From: Streptomyces formicae
GTDB lineage: Bacteria > Actinomycetota > Actinomycetes > Streptomycetales > Streptomycetaceae
DNA length: 64,000 nt
Direction: 5' to 3'
Assembly (NCBI RefSeq): GCF_002556545.1
Contig: NZ_CP022685.1
Location: 868,001-932,000 of the forward strand
How positions within the stretch are numbered: the first letter of the stretch is position 1; the number at the start of each line of letters is the position of its first letter. The notes under the pieces are model-generated. The model was not told the DNA's origin, did not search any database, and saw only the letters and a list, made by a program, of their open reading frames with translations. Of this stretch, positions 8,129 through 16,492 are shown one piece after another. Made by a program: the position numbers and the translations under genes.

Positions 8129-8701
8129 TTGCCCCCACACCCGAACGCCCCCGCCGATCGCGGGGTCCGTACCCGAGGGATCCCTTCGGCCACGCACGTC
8201 GACCACGTCGCGTACACCGTCCCGGATCTCGACGAGGCGATCCGCTTCTTCACCGAGGTGCTCGGCGCCGACCTCGTCTACCGCGAGGAGCCCGTGCGTG
8301 CCGACGACGATGCGATGCGCGAGACCCTCAACGTGCATCCGCGCGCGGTGGCCGAGATCGCCATGCTCCGCCTGGGGCCCGTCACCAACGTCGAGCTGTT
8401 CGCCTACCACGCTCCCGACCAGCGCCGTCTCATGCCGCGCAACAGCGACTACGGCGGCCATCACCTGTCCTTCCACGTCACCGACATCGACGCGGCGGCG
8501 GACCATCTGCGCGCCCAGCCCGGCGTACGCGTCCTCGGCGAGCCGCGGACCGTCACGTCGGGGCCCATCGCGGGCATGCGGTGGGTCTACTTCCTCACCC
8601 CGTGGGGCATGCAGATGGAACTGAGCTGCCCGCCCGCGCGCCTGCCTTACGAGGAGTCGACCGTGCACCGCAGGTTCTCGCTCGCCGACCGGGGGGTGTG
8701 A
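8129..8701 (+). CDS. VOC-superfamily protein, probable valiolone epimerase
   Basis: A 190-residue vicinal-oxygen-chelate protein. The beta-alpha-beta-beta-beta repeats are seen at HVDHVAYTVPDLDEAIRFF and GGHHLSFHVTDIDAAADHL. Candidate metal ligands are the His in THVDHV, the Glu in NVELFAYH, the His pair in GGHHLSF and the Glu in MQMELSCP. VOC proteins ValD and CetB epimerise 2-epi-5-epi-valiolone to 5-epi-valiolone. With an EEVS gene in the same operon, that is the best role here. The TTG start is chosen because CACGGGAG lies just upstream and the N-terminus then has normal length. Confidence 0.78.
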   Translation: MPPHPNAPADRGVRTRGIPSATHVDHVAYTVPDLDEAIRFFTEVLGADLVYREEPVRADDDAMRETLNVHPRAVAEIAMLRLGPVTNVELFAYHAPDQRRLMPRNSDYGGHHLSFHVTDIDAAADHLRAQPGVRVLGEPRTVTSGPIAGMRWVYFLTPWGMQMELSCPPARLPYEESTVHRRFSLADRGV

Positions 8702-8704
8702 GCC

Positions 8705-9622
8705 ATGGACGTGGGCATCTCGCTGCCGACGACATCGCGGCGCGCCTGGGACCCGGGGCTCGCCCACGTGGCGCGCGCCGCCGAGCAGGAGGGCGCCGCG
8801 TCGCTGTGGGTCAACGACCATCTGGCGATGGTGGCCGACCCCGCTTCGCCCTATCCCTACCGGGCCGACGGAGCCATCGCCTGGGACCCCTCGGCCCCGC
8901 AGCTGGAGGCGCTCGTCGCGCTCGCCCAGGCCGCGGCGGTCACCGAGCGGGTCAGGATCGGCACCGCCGTCCTGGTGCTCCCGCAACGCAATCCGGTGGA
9001 GCTCGCCAAGGCCACCGCGAGCCTTGACGTGCTGTCAGGAGGGCGGCTGCGCCTGGGGGTCGGGGCGGGGTGGCTCGCCGAGGAGATGCATGCGCTCGGG
9101 CACTCCTTCGCGGGCCGCGGCAGGCGCATGGAGGAGTGCGTACGGGTGTTGCGCGCCTGCTGGTGCGGCAGGCCCGACCGCTTCGAAGGCGAGCAGGTCT
9201 CCCTCCCGGACGGCCTGTTGATGTTCCCCAGGCCCGTCAGGGAGGCGGGCGTGCCGATCCTCGTCGGCGGGATGAGCAAACCGGCCCTGCGCCGCGCCGC
9301 CCTGCTCGGCGACGGCTGGCTCGCCGTGGCGGACGCCGACGCGGTGGACAGCGCCGAACTGGGCGCCGCCGTGGGCCTCTTGGAGGCGGAGCGGTCGGCC
9401 CACGGACGCAGCGGCCGTGCCGAGCGCGTCCTGAAGATCAACTGCCCGGCCGGGGCGGACGCCACGCGCTGCGCCGAGGCCACGGTCGCGGCGGCCGCCG
9501 CCGGGTTCGACGAAGTGATCCTCGACGTGTCGTGGGAACGCCTCGACGACGCGTCGGACCTGCTGCGCGCCGCCCTGGACGCGGCGTCCGGCGTGCGCAC
9601 GGCCTCGGGAGGCACGCGATGA
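8705..9622 (+). CDS. LLM-class (luciferase-like) oxidoreductase, F420 or FMN dependent
   Basis: A 305-residue luciferase-like TIM-barrel protein starting MDVGISLPTTSRRAWDPG. The family pattern is clear: SLWVNDHLAMV, RIGTAVLVLPQRNPVELAKATASLDVLSGGRLRLGVGAGW, then PILVGGMSKPALRRAALLGDGWL. In actinobacteria these enzymes mostly use coenzyme F420. It begins 3 bases after the VOC stop, so it is co-transcribed. A redox step on the cyclitol ring, such as reduction of an enone, is a reasonable guess. The substrate is unknown. Confidence 0.82.
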   Translation: MDVGISLPTTSRRAWDPGLAHVARAAEQEGAASLWVNDHLAMVADPASPYPYRADGAIAWDPSAPQLEALVALAQAAAVTERVRIGTAVLVLPQRNPVELAKATASLDVLSGGRLRLGVGAGWLAEEMHALGHSFAGRGRRMEECVRVLRACWCGRPDRFEGEQVSLPDGLLMFPRPVREAGVPILVGGMSKPALRRAALLGDGWLAVADADAVDSAELGAAVGLLEAERSAHGRSGRAERVLKINCPAGADATRCAEATVAAAAAGFDEVILDVSWERLDDASDLLRAALDAASGVRTASGGTR

Positions 9623-10446
9623 CCGGGCGCTTCACCGGCCGCACCTGCCTGGTCACCGGCGGCACCAGGGGCATCGGCCGCGACATCGCGCGCCGCCTCG
9701 TCGAGGAGGGCGCCGACGTCACGATCACCGGCCGCTCGGCCGGGCCGCTCGACGACGCCGTACGGGAGTTGAAGGGCGCGGGCCCCGGTACCGCGCACGG
9801 CGTCCGGTGCGACCTGGCCGACTCCGGCGCGGTGCGCGCCCTCGGCGCCGAGGTGCTCGCACGGTCGGGCCGCGTGGACGTCCTCGTCAACAACGCGGGC
9901 ACGGCGACGCTGCACCGCTTCACCGACGTGCCCGAGCGGGATCTGGACGAGGTGTGGGCCGTCAACGTGCGCGGTGCCTTCCTGCTGACCCAGCTGCTCG
10001 TGCCCGCGATGACGGCGGCGGGCGACGGCAGCGTGGTCAACGTGTCGAGCCAGGCCGCCGTCCAGGGCCAGGCCCTGATCTCCCACTACGCGGCGACCAA
10101 GGCGGCGCTGCTCGGCCTGACCCGGTGCCTGGCCGTCGAACTGGCGCCCGCCGTGCGGGTCAACGCGGTCTGCCCGGGCATCGTCGAGACCGACATGATC
10201 GCCGAGGACTTCCGCCGCCAGGGCGGCCTGCTCGGCACGGACGCCGACGCCGTGCGCGACGCGACGCTCGCGGGCATTCCGCTCGGCCGCTTCCAGCGCG
10301 GCGCGTCGGTGGCCTCGACCGTGGCGTTCCTCGCCTCGCGGGACGCCGCCGACATCACGGGCCAGACCTGGCACGTCGACGGCGGCATGACGATCGGCCG
10401 ACGCGGCCCGCGCCACGACGCCACCGACCACCTACAGGAGACCTGA
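9619..10446 (+). CDS. Classical SDR oxidoreductase (FabG-like)
   Basis: A 275-residue SDR starting at the ATG at 9619 that overlaps the previous stop by 4 bases. The cofactor motif is GGTRGIGRD, the NNAGTA motif is present, and the catalytic region is VNVSSQAAVQGQALISHYAATKAAL with Ser, Tyr and Lys. The C-terminus ends ITGQTWHVDGGMT, fully typical of FabG-like enzymes. It is the second classical SDR of the operon, so at least two separate ring-carbon redox steps are likely. Confidence 0.88.
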   Translation: MTGRFTGRTCLVTGGTRGIGRDIARRLVEEGADVTITGRSAGPLDDAVRELKGAGPGTAHGVRCDLADSGAVRALGAEVLARSGRVDVLVNNAGTATLHRFTDVPERDLDEVWAVNVRGAFLLTQLLVPAMTAAGDGSVVNVSSQAAVQGQALISHYAATKAALLGLTRCLAVELAPAVRVNAVCPGIVETDMIAEDFRRQGGLLGTDADAVRDATLAGIPLGRFQRGASVASTVAFLASRDAADITGQTWHVDGGMTIGRRGPRHDATDHLQET

Positions 10447-10450
10447 CCCC

Positions 10451-10927
10451 ATGCCGGTTCCCCCCTTCCTCGCGGATCTGCGCTCCCACGTGGGCACCCA
10501 GCTCCTCTGGCTCTCCGGGGTCAGTGCCGTGGTCGTCGACGACGACGAGCGCATCCTGCTCGTACGGCGCGCGGACAACGGTCTGTGGGCGATCGTGGGC
10601 GGCGTGCTCGAACCCGGCGAGCAGCCCGCTCCCGCCATCGTGCGCGAGGTGCACGAGGAGACGGGCGTCCACGTGGTGCCCGAGCGCGTCTGCACCGTCT
10701 ACACCGAGCCGCCCATGACCTACCCCAACGGAGACCGGGCCCAGTACCTGGACATCGCCTTCCGCTGCCGCCCGGTCGGCGGCCGGGCGCGGGTCAACGA
10801 CGACGAGTCGCTCGAAGTGGCCTGGTTCCCCGCCGACGCGCTGCCCGCCATGGAGGAGAAGAACCTCCTCAAGATCACACAGGCGCTCAAGGGCGGCGCC
10901 GAGTCGTGGTTCGTGGAGCCGTCATGA
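10451..10927 (+). CDS. Nudix hydrolase
   Basis: A 158-residue Nudix protein. The Nudix box is complete: GGVLEPGEQPAPAIVREVHEETGV fits GX5EX7REUXEEXGU. It begins 4 bases after the SDR stop and overlaps the HAD gene by 4 bases. Substrates of the family are nucleoside diphosphates linked to another group. In this cluster it might release a cyclitol phosphate from an NDP-cyclitol, with the following HAD phosphatase removing the phosphate, or it may be housekeeping. Confidence 0.88.
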   Translation: MPVPPFLADLRSHVGTQLLWLSGVSAVVVDDDERILLVRRADNGLWAIVGGVLEPGEQPAPAIVREVHEETGVHVVPERVCTVYTEPPMTYPNGDRAQYLDIAFRCRPVGGRARVNDDESLEVAWFPADALPAMEEKNLLKITQALKGGAESWFVEPS

Positions 10928-11595
10928 GCGGCGACGGCGGCACGGGCGTGCCGCGCGCCCTCGTCTGGGACATGGACGGCACGCTCCTCGACTCCGGTGA
11001 GGTGGTGCCCGACGCCTTCGTCGAGACCGTCCGCAGGCTCGGCGGCGCGACGCCGAGCAGAGCCGAGGTCGTCGAGCTCTACGCCCTGGGCCCACCGCGC
11101 ATCATGCTGTCCCACCTCCTCCAACGGCCGTGCACCGAGGAGGAGTTGGACCTCTATCACCATGCCCTCGCCGACACCGCGGTCGGCGCCGTCGTCTATC
11201 CGGGGATCCGGGCGGCGCTCGACGCGCTGCACGGGAGCGTCCCGCTCGCGGTGTTCACCGGCGCCAGCCGTCGCGCCGCGCGGATCCTGCTCTCGGCCAC
11301 CGGCCTCGCCGACCACTTCGACGCCGTCGTCGGCGGCGACGAGGTGGCCCGTCAGAAACCCGACCCCGAGGGCGTGTTGAGCGCCTGTCGGCACCTGGGC
11401 GTCAGCGCGCGCGACGCGGTCTACGCCGGTGACGCGCCGCGCGACCTGCTCGCCGCGCGCGCCGCCGGTGCCCGCGCGGCCGCGGCCGGGTGGGGCCACC
11501 AGTACGACCCCGGTGCGCCCGCCGACCTCACGCTGCTGACGCCCGATGACCTGCTGCCGCTCTTCGGCCGCCCGGCGGGCCCCGCACCCCTGTGA
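10924..11595 (+). CDS. HAD-family phosphatase
   Basis: A 223-residue HAD hydrolase with all motifs: DMDGTLLDSG (nucleophile Asp and acid Asp), TGASRRA (motif II), KPDPEG (motif III Lys) and YAGDAPRDL (motif IV). The alpha-helical cap region between motifs I and II resembles phosphoglycolate-phosphatase-like proteins. The ATG overlaps the Nudix stop by 4 bases. In cyclitol pathways such phosphatases remove a phosphate introduced by the cyclitol kinase or glycosyl coupling, as proposed for ValO in validamycin. No kinase is seen here, so what it dephosphorylates is open. Confidence 0.86.
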   Translation: MSGDGGTGVPRALVWDMDGTLLDSGEVVPDAFVETVRRLGGATPSRAEVVELYALGPPRIMLSHLLQRPCTEEELDLYHHALADTAVGAVVYPGIRAALDALHGSVPLAVFTGASRRAARILLSATGLADHFDAVVGGDEVARQKPDPEGVLSACRHLGVSARDAVYAGDAPRDLLAARAAGARAAAAGWGHQYDPGAPADLTLLTPDDLLPLFGRPAGPAPL

Positions 11596-11665
11596 CCACC
11601 CCTCTCGCACACCCACCCTCGACGGGCACCGTGCGGTGCCCGGCTGCACCCTGCTTGGGAGACCC

Positions 11666-12841
11666 ATGTACGTCCACATGATGACCGCCCCCGGCGAACT
11701 CGCCCTGTCCACCGTGCCGGACCCGGTGTGCGGGCCCGACGAGATCGTGATGCGGACCGAGGCGGTCTCCATCTGCTCGACGGACGTCTCGTACTTCCGC
11801 GGCCATCTGTCCCCCGGCGCCTGGCCGATCATCCCGGGGCACGAGTACGTCGGCCGCGTCCTGGAGGTGGGGCGCGCCCTCGGCGGCTCCGTGGAGCCCG
11901 GTGACCGCATCTGCTACTGGGGGCAGACCGACTTCGGCGGCATGGCCGAGTACCGCGCGCTGCGCCCCCTGTTCCCCGGCCAGGAGGCCGCGGAGACCAC
12001 CTGGTACACGGACCGCAACTTCTACGACGCCGACCAGGCGGCCTCGGTGGTGCTTCCCGCCACCGTGCCCTCCTCGCTCGCCACCGTCGTCGAGCCGCTC
12101 ACCTCGGTCCTGCGCTCGCTGCTGTGGAACCCGCCGCGGCCCGGTGACACCTGCGTCGTCCTCGGCTGCGGCCCCAGCGCCCTGCTCGCGGTGCAGGTCC
12201 TGCGCCGCTACTTCGGCGTCGGTCACGTCACCGTCCTGGACCGCAACGACGAGCGTCTGCGCCTGGCCCGCGAGCACGGCGCGGCCCTGTCCTTCCACAC
12301 CGAGACGGGCGCCGAGGCCCTCGGCGACTTCGTGCGCGAGCACCACGACACCTACGCCGACTACGTCTTCGACGCGCTGCCCCACGTCGAGGCCGCCGCC
12401 GAAGGCTCCGCGCCCGCGCCGAAGGACGTCCGCGAGCAGGCCATGGGGCTGCTGCGACCCGGTGGCGCCTACGTCGTCTACGGCGCGACCGCCGTGCCGC
12501 AGCTCATCAACACCTGGATGATCCTGGCCAAGGGCCTGAGCCTGCGGGCCGCCCCCTTCGACGTGCGCCAGTTCCCGATGGCCCGCTCGGCCGAGGTCGC
12601 CGGGGTGGCGCTGCGGCTCATCGAGACCGGGCTCGTCGACGCCCGGCCGCTCATAACGTCGTACGTCTCGCTCGACGACGAGGACGGCGTGCGGCGGGCG
12701 TTCACCGAGTACGGGCAGGGCGCGTCGATGAAGACCTCGCTGCTCGCGCCGGACGTCTTCGCGCGGACCCGGACCGCCGACGACCTCGGGGAGCCGCTGC
12801 GGGTGGGGCACGCGGTCCAGGAGACCGGGGCCGCCGTGTGA
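11666..12841 (+). CDS. Medium-chain (zinc-type) alcohol dehydrogenase
   Basis: A 391-residue MDR-family dehydrogenase from the ATG at 11666, which has a TGGGAGA ribosome site. The catalytic-zinc region reads SICSTDVSYFRG and IPGHEYVGRV. The Rossmann motif is VVLGCGPSALLAVQVL. The four-cysteine structural zinc lobe is not visible, as in a subset of family members. It probably oxidises or reduces a hydroxyl of the cyclitol, by analogy with the dehydrogenases of other C7-cyclitol clusters. The stop overlaps the MFS gene start. Confidence 0.83.
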   Translation: MYVHMMTAPGELALSTVPDPVCGPDEIVMRTEAVSICSTDVSYFRGHLSPGAWPIIPGHEYVGRVLEVGRALGGSVEPGDRICYWGQTDFGGMAEYRALRPLFPGQEAAETTWYTDRNFYDADQAASVVLPATVPSSLATVVEPLTSVLRSLLWNPPRPGDTCVVLGCGPSALLAVQVLRRYFGVGHVTVLDRNDERLRLAREHGAALSFHTETGAEALGDFVREHHDTYADYVFDALPHVEAAAEGSAPAPKDVREQAMGLLRPGGAYVVYGATAVPQLINTWMILAKGLSLRAAPFDVRQFPMARSAEVAGVALRLIETGLVDARPLITSYVSLDDEDGVRRAFTEYGQGASMKTSLLAPDVFARTRTADDLGEPLRVGHAVQETGAAV

Positions 12842-14079
12842 CCGGGCCACCAGGGACGTTCACCCGCGACTCGGTGACCGGCATGGCGTACGGCGGTCTC
12901 GCCCTGTACGCGTACGTCCTGTACGTCCAGGGCCCGTTGCTGCCGCTGCTTCGCGAGGAGACGCACCTCTCGTACGCAGCGATGAGCGCGCACTCCACGC
13001 TCTTCGCCGCGGGCGGCATCGTCACCAATCTGCTCTACGCCCGCGTCAGCGCGCGGCTCGGCGGCCGCCGGTTGTTCTGGGCGGCCGCCGGCGCCCTGGC
13101 CGCCAGCGCGCTGCTGCTCGCCCTCGGCGCGTGGGCGGGCGTGGCGTACACCCTGGCCGCCTCGCTCGCCATGGGCGTCACCGGGGCGACGCTCCAGACC
13201 GCGACCGCGTCGGCGCTCTCGGATCACCACGGGCCGCACCGCGAGCGGGCGCTGGTGGAGGCGAACGCGGGCGCGAGCGCCACGGCGCTGATCGCCCCGC
13301 TCGCCGTCGGCGCGTTCCAGGCGGGCGGTCCCGGCTGGCGTGCCGCCCTGGTGGTGCCGCTGCTCGCGGGCGTCGTCCTGTACGTCGCGTGCCGAAAGGT
13401 GCCGTTCGGCACGGTGCCCGCTGCCGGAAGCACCGACCGCAGGAAGGACGGCCGGGGGAATCCCGGCCCTCTCCCGGCACGCTTCCGGCTGCTGTGCACC
13501 CTGTTGGGCATCGTGGTCGGCCTGGAGTTCTGCGTGGTGTTCTACGGTGCGCCCCACCTGTCCAGCGGGGTGGGCCTGAGCGCCGACGGCGCGGCCACGG
13601 CGATGAGTCTGTTCGCCGCGGGGGCGCTCGCCGGGCGCCTGGTCGGCAGCTCGGTGGCCCGCCCCGGGCGGGCCCGTCGTCTCGTCGTCGCCGCGCTCGC
13701 GGTGACGGGCGCGGGGTTCCTGCCGCTGTGGGCGGCGACCGCCGCCCCGGTCGCGCTCGTCGCCCTCTTCGTCACGGGCTTCGGCGTGGCGAACCTCTTC
13801 CCGCTGGTGCTCTCGCTCGCCATCGAGGTCGCCCCCGACCAGAGCGACCGGATCACCGCCCGCGTCTACCTCACGGCGTCCACGGCCATCATGTGCGCCC
13901 CGCTGCTGCTCGGCGCGCTCTCCGACCGGATCGGTGTCCGCCCGGCGTTCGGGGTGACGGCGCTGCTCATCGCCGTGGCCGCGCTGCTCGTCCTCCTGGA
14001 CCGCGCGCCACGCACTCCCCCATCCACCACCCCCCGTCCCGCCGCGGAGCGGTCGGACCCCACGGAGGTCACGAGTTGA
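12838..14079 (+). CDS. MFS transporter, probable exporter
   Basis: A 413-residue major-facilitator protein with about 12 hydrophobic segments in two halves. A loop near residues 195-215 (KVPFGTVPAAGSTDRRKDG) separates them, and there is an ARLGGRR loop after the second segment, the usual MFS 2-3 loop. The GTG start overlaps the dehydrogenase stop by 4 bases and its stop overlaps the next gene's TTG. Its position in the middle of the cyclitol operon suggests export of the product. Confidence 0.85.
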   Translation: MTGPPGTFTRDSVTGMAYGGLALYAYVLYVQGPLLPLLREETHLSYAAMSAHSTLFAAGGIVTNLLYARVSARLGGRRLFWAAAGALAASALLLALGAWAGVAYTLAASLAMGVTGATLQTATASALSDHHGPHRERALVEANAGASATALIAPLAVGAFQAGGPGWRAALVVPLLAGVVLYVACRKVPFGTVPAAGSTDRRKDGRGNPGPLPARFRLLCTLLGIVVGLEFCVVFYGAPHLSSGVGLSADGAATAMSLFAAGALAGRLVGSSVARPGRARRLVVAALAVTGAGFLPLWAATAAPVALVALFVTGFGVANLFPLVLSLAIEVAPDQSDRITARVYLTASTAIMCAPLLLGALSDRIGVRPAFGVTALLIAVAALLVLLDRAPRTPPSTTPRPAAERSDPTEVTS

Positions 14080-15431
14080 CCAGTCACGCGACGGCGGCGC
14101 ACAAGGCCGCCGATGTGCTGCGCGAGAACCGCCGCACCGGCTTCTCCGCCGGTGCGGGCCTCGCCTACGACTACACCTGCCCCTCGCCCGAGACGTACCC
14201 GTTCCAGTGGGCGTGGGACAGCTGCTTCCACGCGATCGCCCTGCTGCACGTCGACTCCGAACGGGCGCGCACCGAGCTGTCCTCGCTGCTCTCGGCGGTC
14301 ACCGGGACCGGGTTCCTGCCGCACATGGTGCTCTGGCAGGACGACCTGCGGCCGCGCGCCACCGCCGAGTTCAGGATCGACCTGTGGGAGGGCTGGCGCT
14401 CGGTGACCATCGCGCCGCCGGTGATCGCACGGGCCGTCGAGCACGTCTACGAGGCGACGCTCGACCTGGCCTGGCTGAAGCGGACGCTCCCCGCCGTCCA
14501 GGGCTTCTTCGACTGGCTGCACCGCCACCGGCGCAGCCCGCGCACCGGGCTCATCGAGATCTACCAGCCGGACGAGTCGGGCCTGGACATGAGCCCCAAG
14601 TACGACGCGGCGCTCGGGCTCGACACCTCGTCGCCGGACACCGTGCGCGACGACTGGCACGCCGCGATGCGGCGCCTCATCGACGGCTACTCCCACGACC
14701 GCCGCCCCGAGAGCCCGCTGCGCGCCACCGGGGCGTTCGTCCGGAACGACGTGCTCGTCAACTCCATCTACGCCGACGGCCTGATGTCCCTCGCACGGCT
14801 GCAGGCGGAGACGGGCGCACCGGAGCCGGTGTCGCGCGCCACCGAGGCCGCGGCACGGGACATCTGGTCGGCGCTCGTCGAGCACTGCTGGGACCCCGGG
14901 CGCGGGGCCTTCTTCGACCTGGACCTGGTGTCGGGGCAACGCTCCACGGTCCTGACGGCGAGCTCCCTCTTCCCGCTCGTCGGCGACGGCGTCCCGGAGC
15001 CGATCGCGGAACGTCTCATCCACGAACACCTCCTGAACGAGCGGGAGTTCTGGCTCCCGTACCCGGTGCCGAGCGTGGCGGCGACCGAGCCCTCCTTCGA
15101 CCCCTCGTTCACCACCGGCGCGATCTTCCGCGGGTCGAGCTGGGTGAACCTCAACTGGTACCTGTACGGGGGCCTGCGCCGCAGGGGGTACGACAAGGAG
15201 GCCCGGCGACTGGCGCTGCGCACGGCCGAGTGCGTGGCGGCGCGGGGCCCGCGCGAGTGCTACGGACCGTACGACGCGGCGGGCCACGGGGCACGGTCCT
15301 TCGGCTGGAGCACGCTCGTCCTCGACCTGCTGCACACGGAGGGCCTGCTCGCGCCGGGGGCTCTTGCCGGTGCGTACGCACACGACGAGGCTCGCGTGCC
15401 CGCGACGCACCCGCTGCCGACGGAGGTCTGA
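14076..15431 (+). CDS. GH63-like (alpha/alpha)6-barrel glycosidase
   Basis: A 451-residue protein starting at a TTG that overlaps the MFS stop and follows a GGAGG ribosome site. Motifs YPFQWAWDSCFHAIAL, IYQPDESGLDMSPKYDAAL and FRGSSWVNLNWYLY are those of bacterial GH63 relatives such as mannosyl- and glucosylglycerate hydrolases, and of trehalase-like enzymes. No signal peptide is seen. The likely acid residue is the Asp of WDSCFH or of QPDESG. It is the second alpha-glycoside-processing enzyme in the operon. Removing a glucose from a protected or exported cyclitol glycoside is possible. Confidence 0.75.
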   Translation: MTSHATAAHKAADVLRENRRTGFSAGAGLAYDYTCPSPETYPFQWAWDSCFHAIALLHVDSERARTELSSLLSAVTGTGFLPHMVLWQDDLRPRATAEFRIDLWEGWRSVTIAPPVIARAVEHVYEATLDLAWLKRTLPAVQGFFDWLHRHRRSPRTGLIEIYQPDESGLDMSPKYDAALGLDTSSPDTVRDDWHAAMRRLIDGYSHDRRPESPLRATGAFVRNDVLVNSIYADGLMSLARLQAETGAPEPVSRATEAAARDIWSALVEHCWDPGRGAFFDLDLVSGQRSTVLTASSLFPLVGDGVPEPIAERLIHEHLLNEREFWLPYPVPSVAATEPSFDPSFTTGAIFRGSSWVNLNWYLYGGLRRRGYDKEARRLALRTAECVAARGPRECYGPYDAAGHGARSFGWSTLVLDLLHTEGLLAPGALAGAYAHDEARVPATHPLPTEV

Positions 15432-15432
15432 G

Positions 15433-16467
15433 ATGGCCAACTGGGGATTCCTCGGTGCCGGTTCCATCGCCGCGTCGAGCCTGGCTCCCGCCGTGCACGC
15501 CGCTCCGGGCGCCCGCCTCCACGCGGTCGCCGCGCGCGACGAGGCCCGGGCCGCCGCGCTCGCGCCCCACCGCACCTACGCCGCCTATCCCGACCTCCTG
15601 GCCGACCCCGAGGTCGACATCGTGTACGTCGCGCTGCACAACTCCGCGCACCGCGCCTGGGTCGAGGCGGCGCTCGCCGCGGGCAAGCACGTGCTGTGCG
15701 AGAAACCGCTCGGCCTCACCGAGGCGGAGACCGCGTCGATGGAGCAGGCGGCGCGCCGCGCGGAGCGGACCCTCGTGGAGGCCGCGTGGAACCGCTGGCA
15801 CCCGCGCACCCGGGACGCGGAGGCGGCCGTCGCCGCTGCGACGATCGGCCGCCCACTGCACGTCACGGCCGACTTCCACGGCCTCGCACCGGCCCCCGAC
15901 AACTACCGCCGCGTCCCCGCGCTCGGCGGCGGAGCCCTGTACGACGTGGGCTACTACGCCCTTTCGGCCACGCTGGCGGCGTTCTCCTGGCAGCCGCCGC
16001 ACGTCGCGCACGCGCGGTGGGAGAACTGGGACGCCGCCTCCGCCGACCGCTCGGCCACCGCGGAACTCGTCTTCCCGTGCGGCGGGACCGCCGAGGTCCG
16101 GTGCTCCCTGGACGGCGAGCTCGCCGAGGAGTTCACCGTCCACGGCACCGAGGGAGCGCTGCGCCTGTCGGCGCCCGCCTTCACCGCGGGCGCGGCCCCG
16201 TGCACGCTCGCCTCGACGTCCGAGCACCCACGGCGGACCGTGGACGTACGGGAGTACGCCCCGACCGATCCGTACCGGCTGATGGTCACCGACGTGGACC
16301 GCGCGCTCTCGGGCGGCACGGGATACCTGGTGCCGCCGGAGCAGAGCCGCCTGATCGCGCGCGTGATCGACGCGGTGCGGGCAGCGGCGGCGGGCGCCGA
16401 CGGCGGGACGGGGCGTGAGCCGGCCGCGCACGCCGCTCGCGCGGGTGATCGGGACCTGCCCCGATGA
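15433..16467 (+). CDS. Gfo/Idh/MocA-family oxidoreductase
   Basis: A 344-residue protein beginning one base after the previous stop. The N-terminal NAD(P)-binding motif is GFLGAGSIAA, and the family hallmark EKPLGLTEAE follows the sixth strand. The C-terminal domain has GGGALYDVGYYAL, matching the GGxxxDxGxH-type stretch with Tyr in place of His. Family members oxidise or reduce sugars and inositols, which fits a cyclitol pathway. It appears to be the last gene of the long operon. Confidence 0.87.
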   Translation: MANWGFLGAGSIAASSLAPAVHAAPGARLHAVAARDEARAAALAPHRTYAAYPDLLADPEVDIVYVALHNSAHRAWVEAALAAGKHVLCEKPLGLTEAETASMEQAARRAERTLVEAAWNRWHPRTRDAEAAVAAATIGRPLHVTADFHGLAPAPDNYRRVPALGGGALYDVGYYALSATLAAFSWQPPHVAHARWENWDAASADRSATAELVFPCGGTAEVRCSLDGELAEEFTVHGTEGALRLSAPAFTAGAAPCTLASTSEHPRRTVDVREYAPTDPYRLMVTDVDRALSGGTGYLVPPEQSRLIARVIDAVRAAAAGADGGTGREPAAHAARAGDRDLPR

Positions 16468-16492
16468 CGGGTCGGGGGTCGACAATCGAAGG

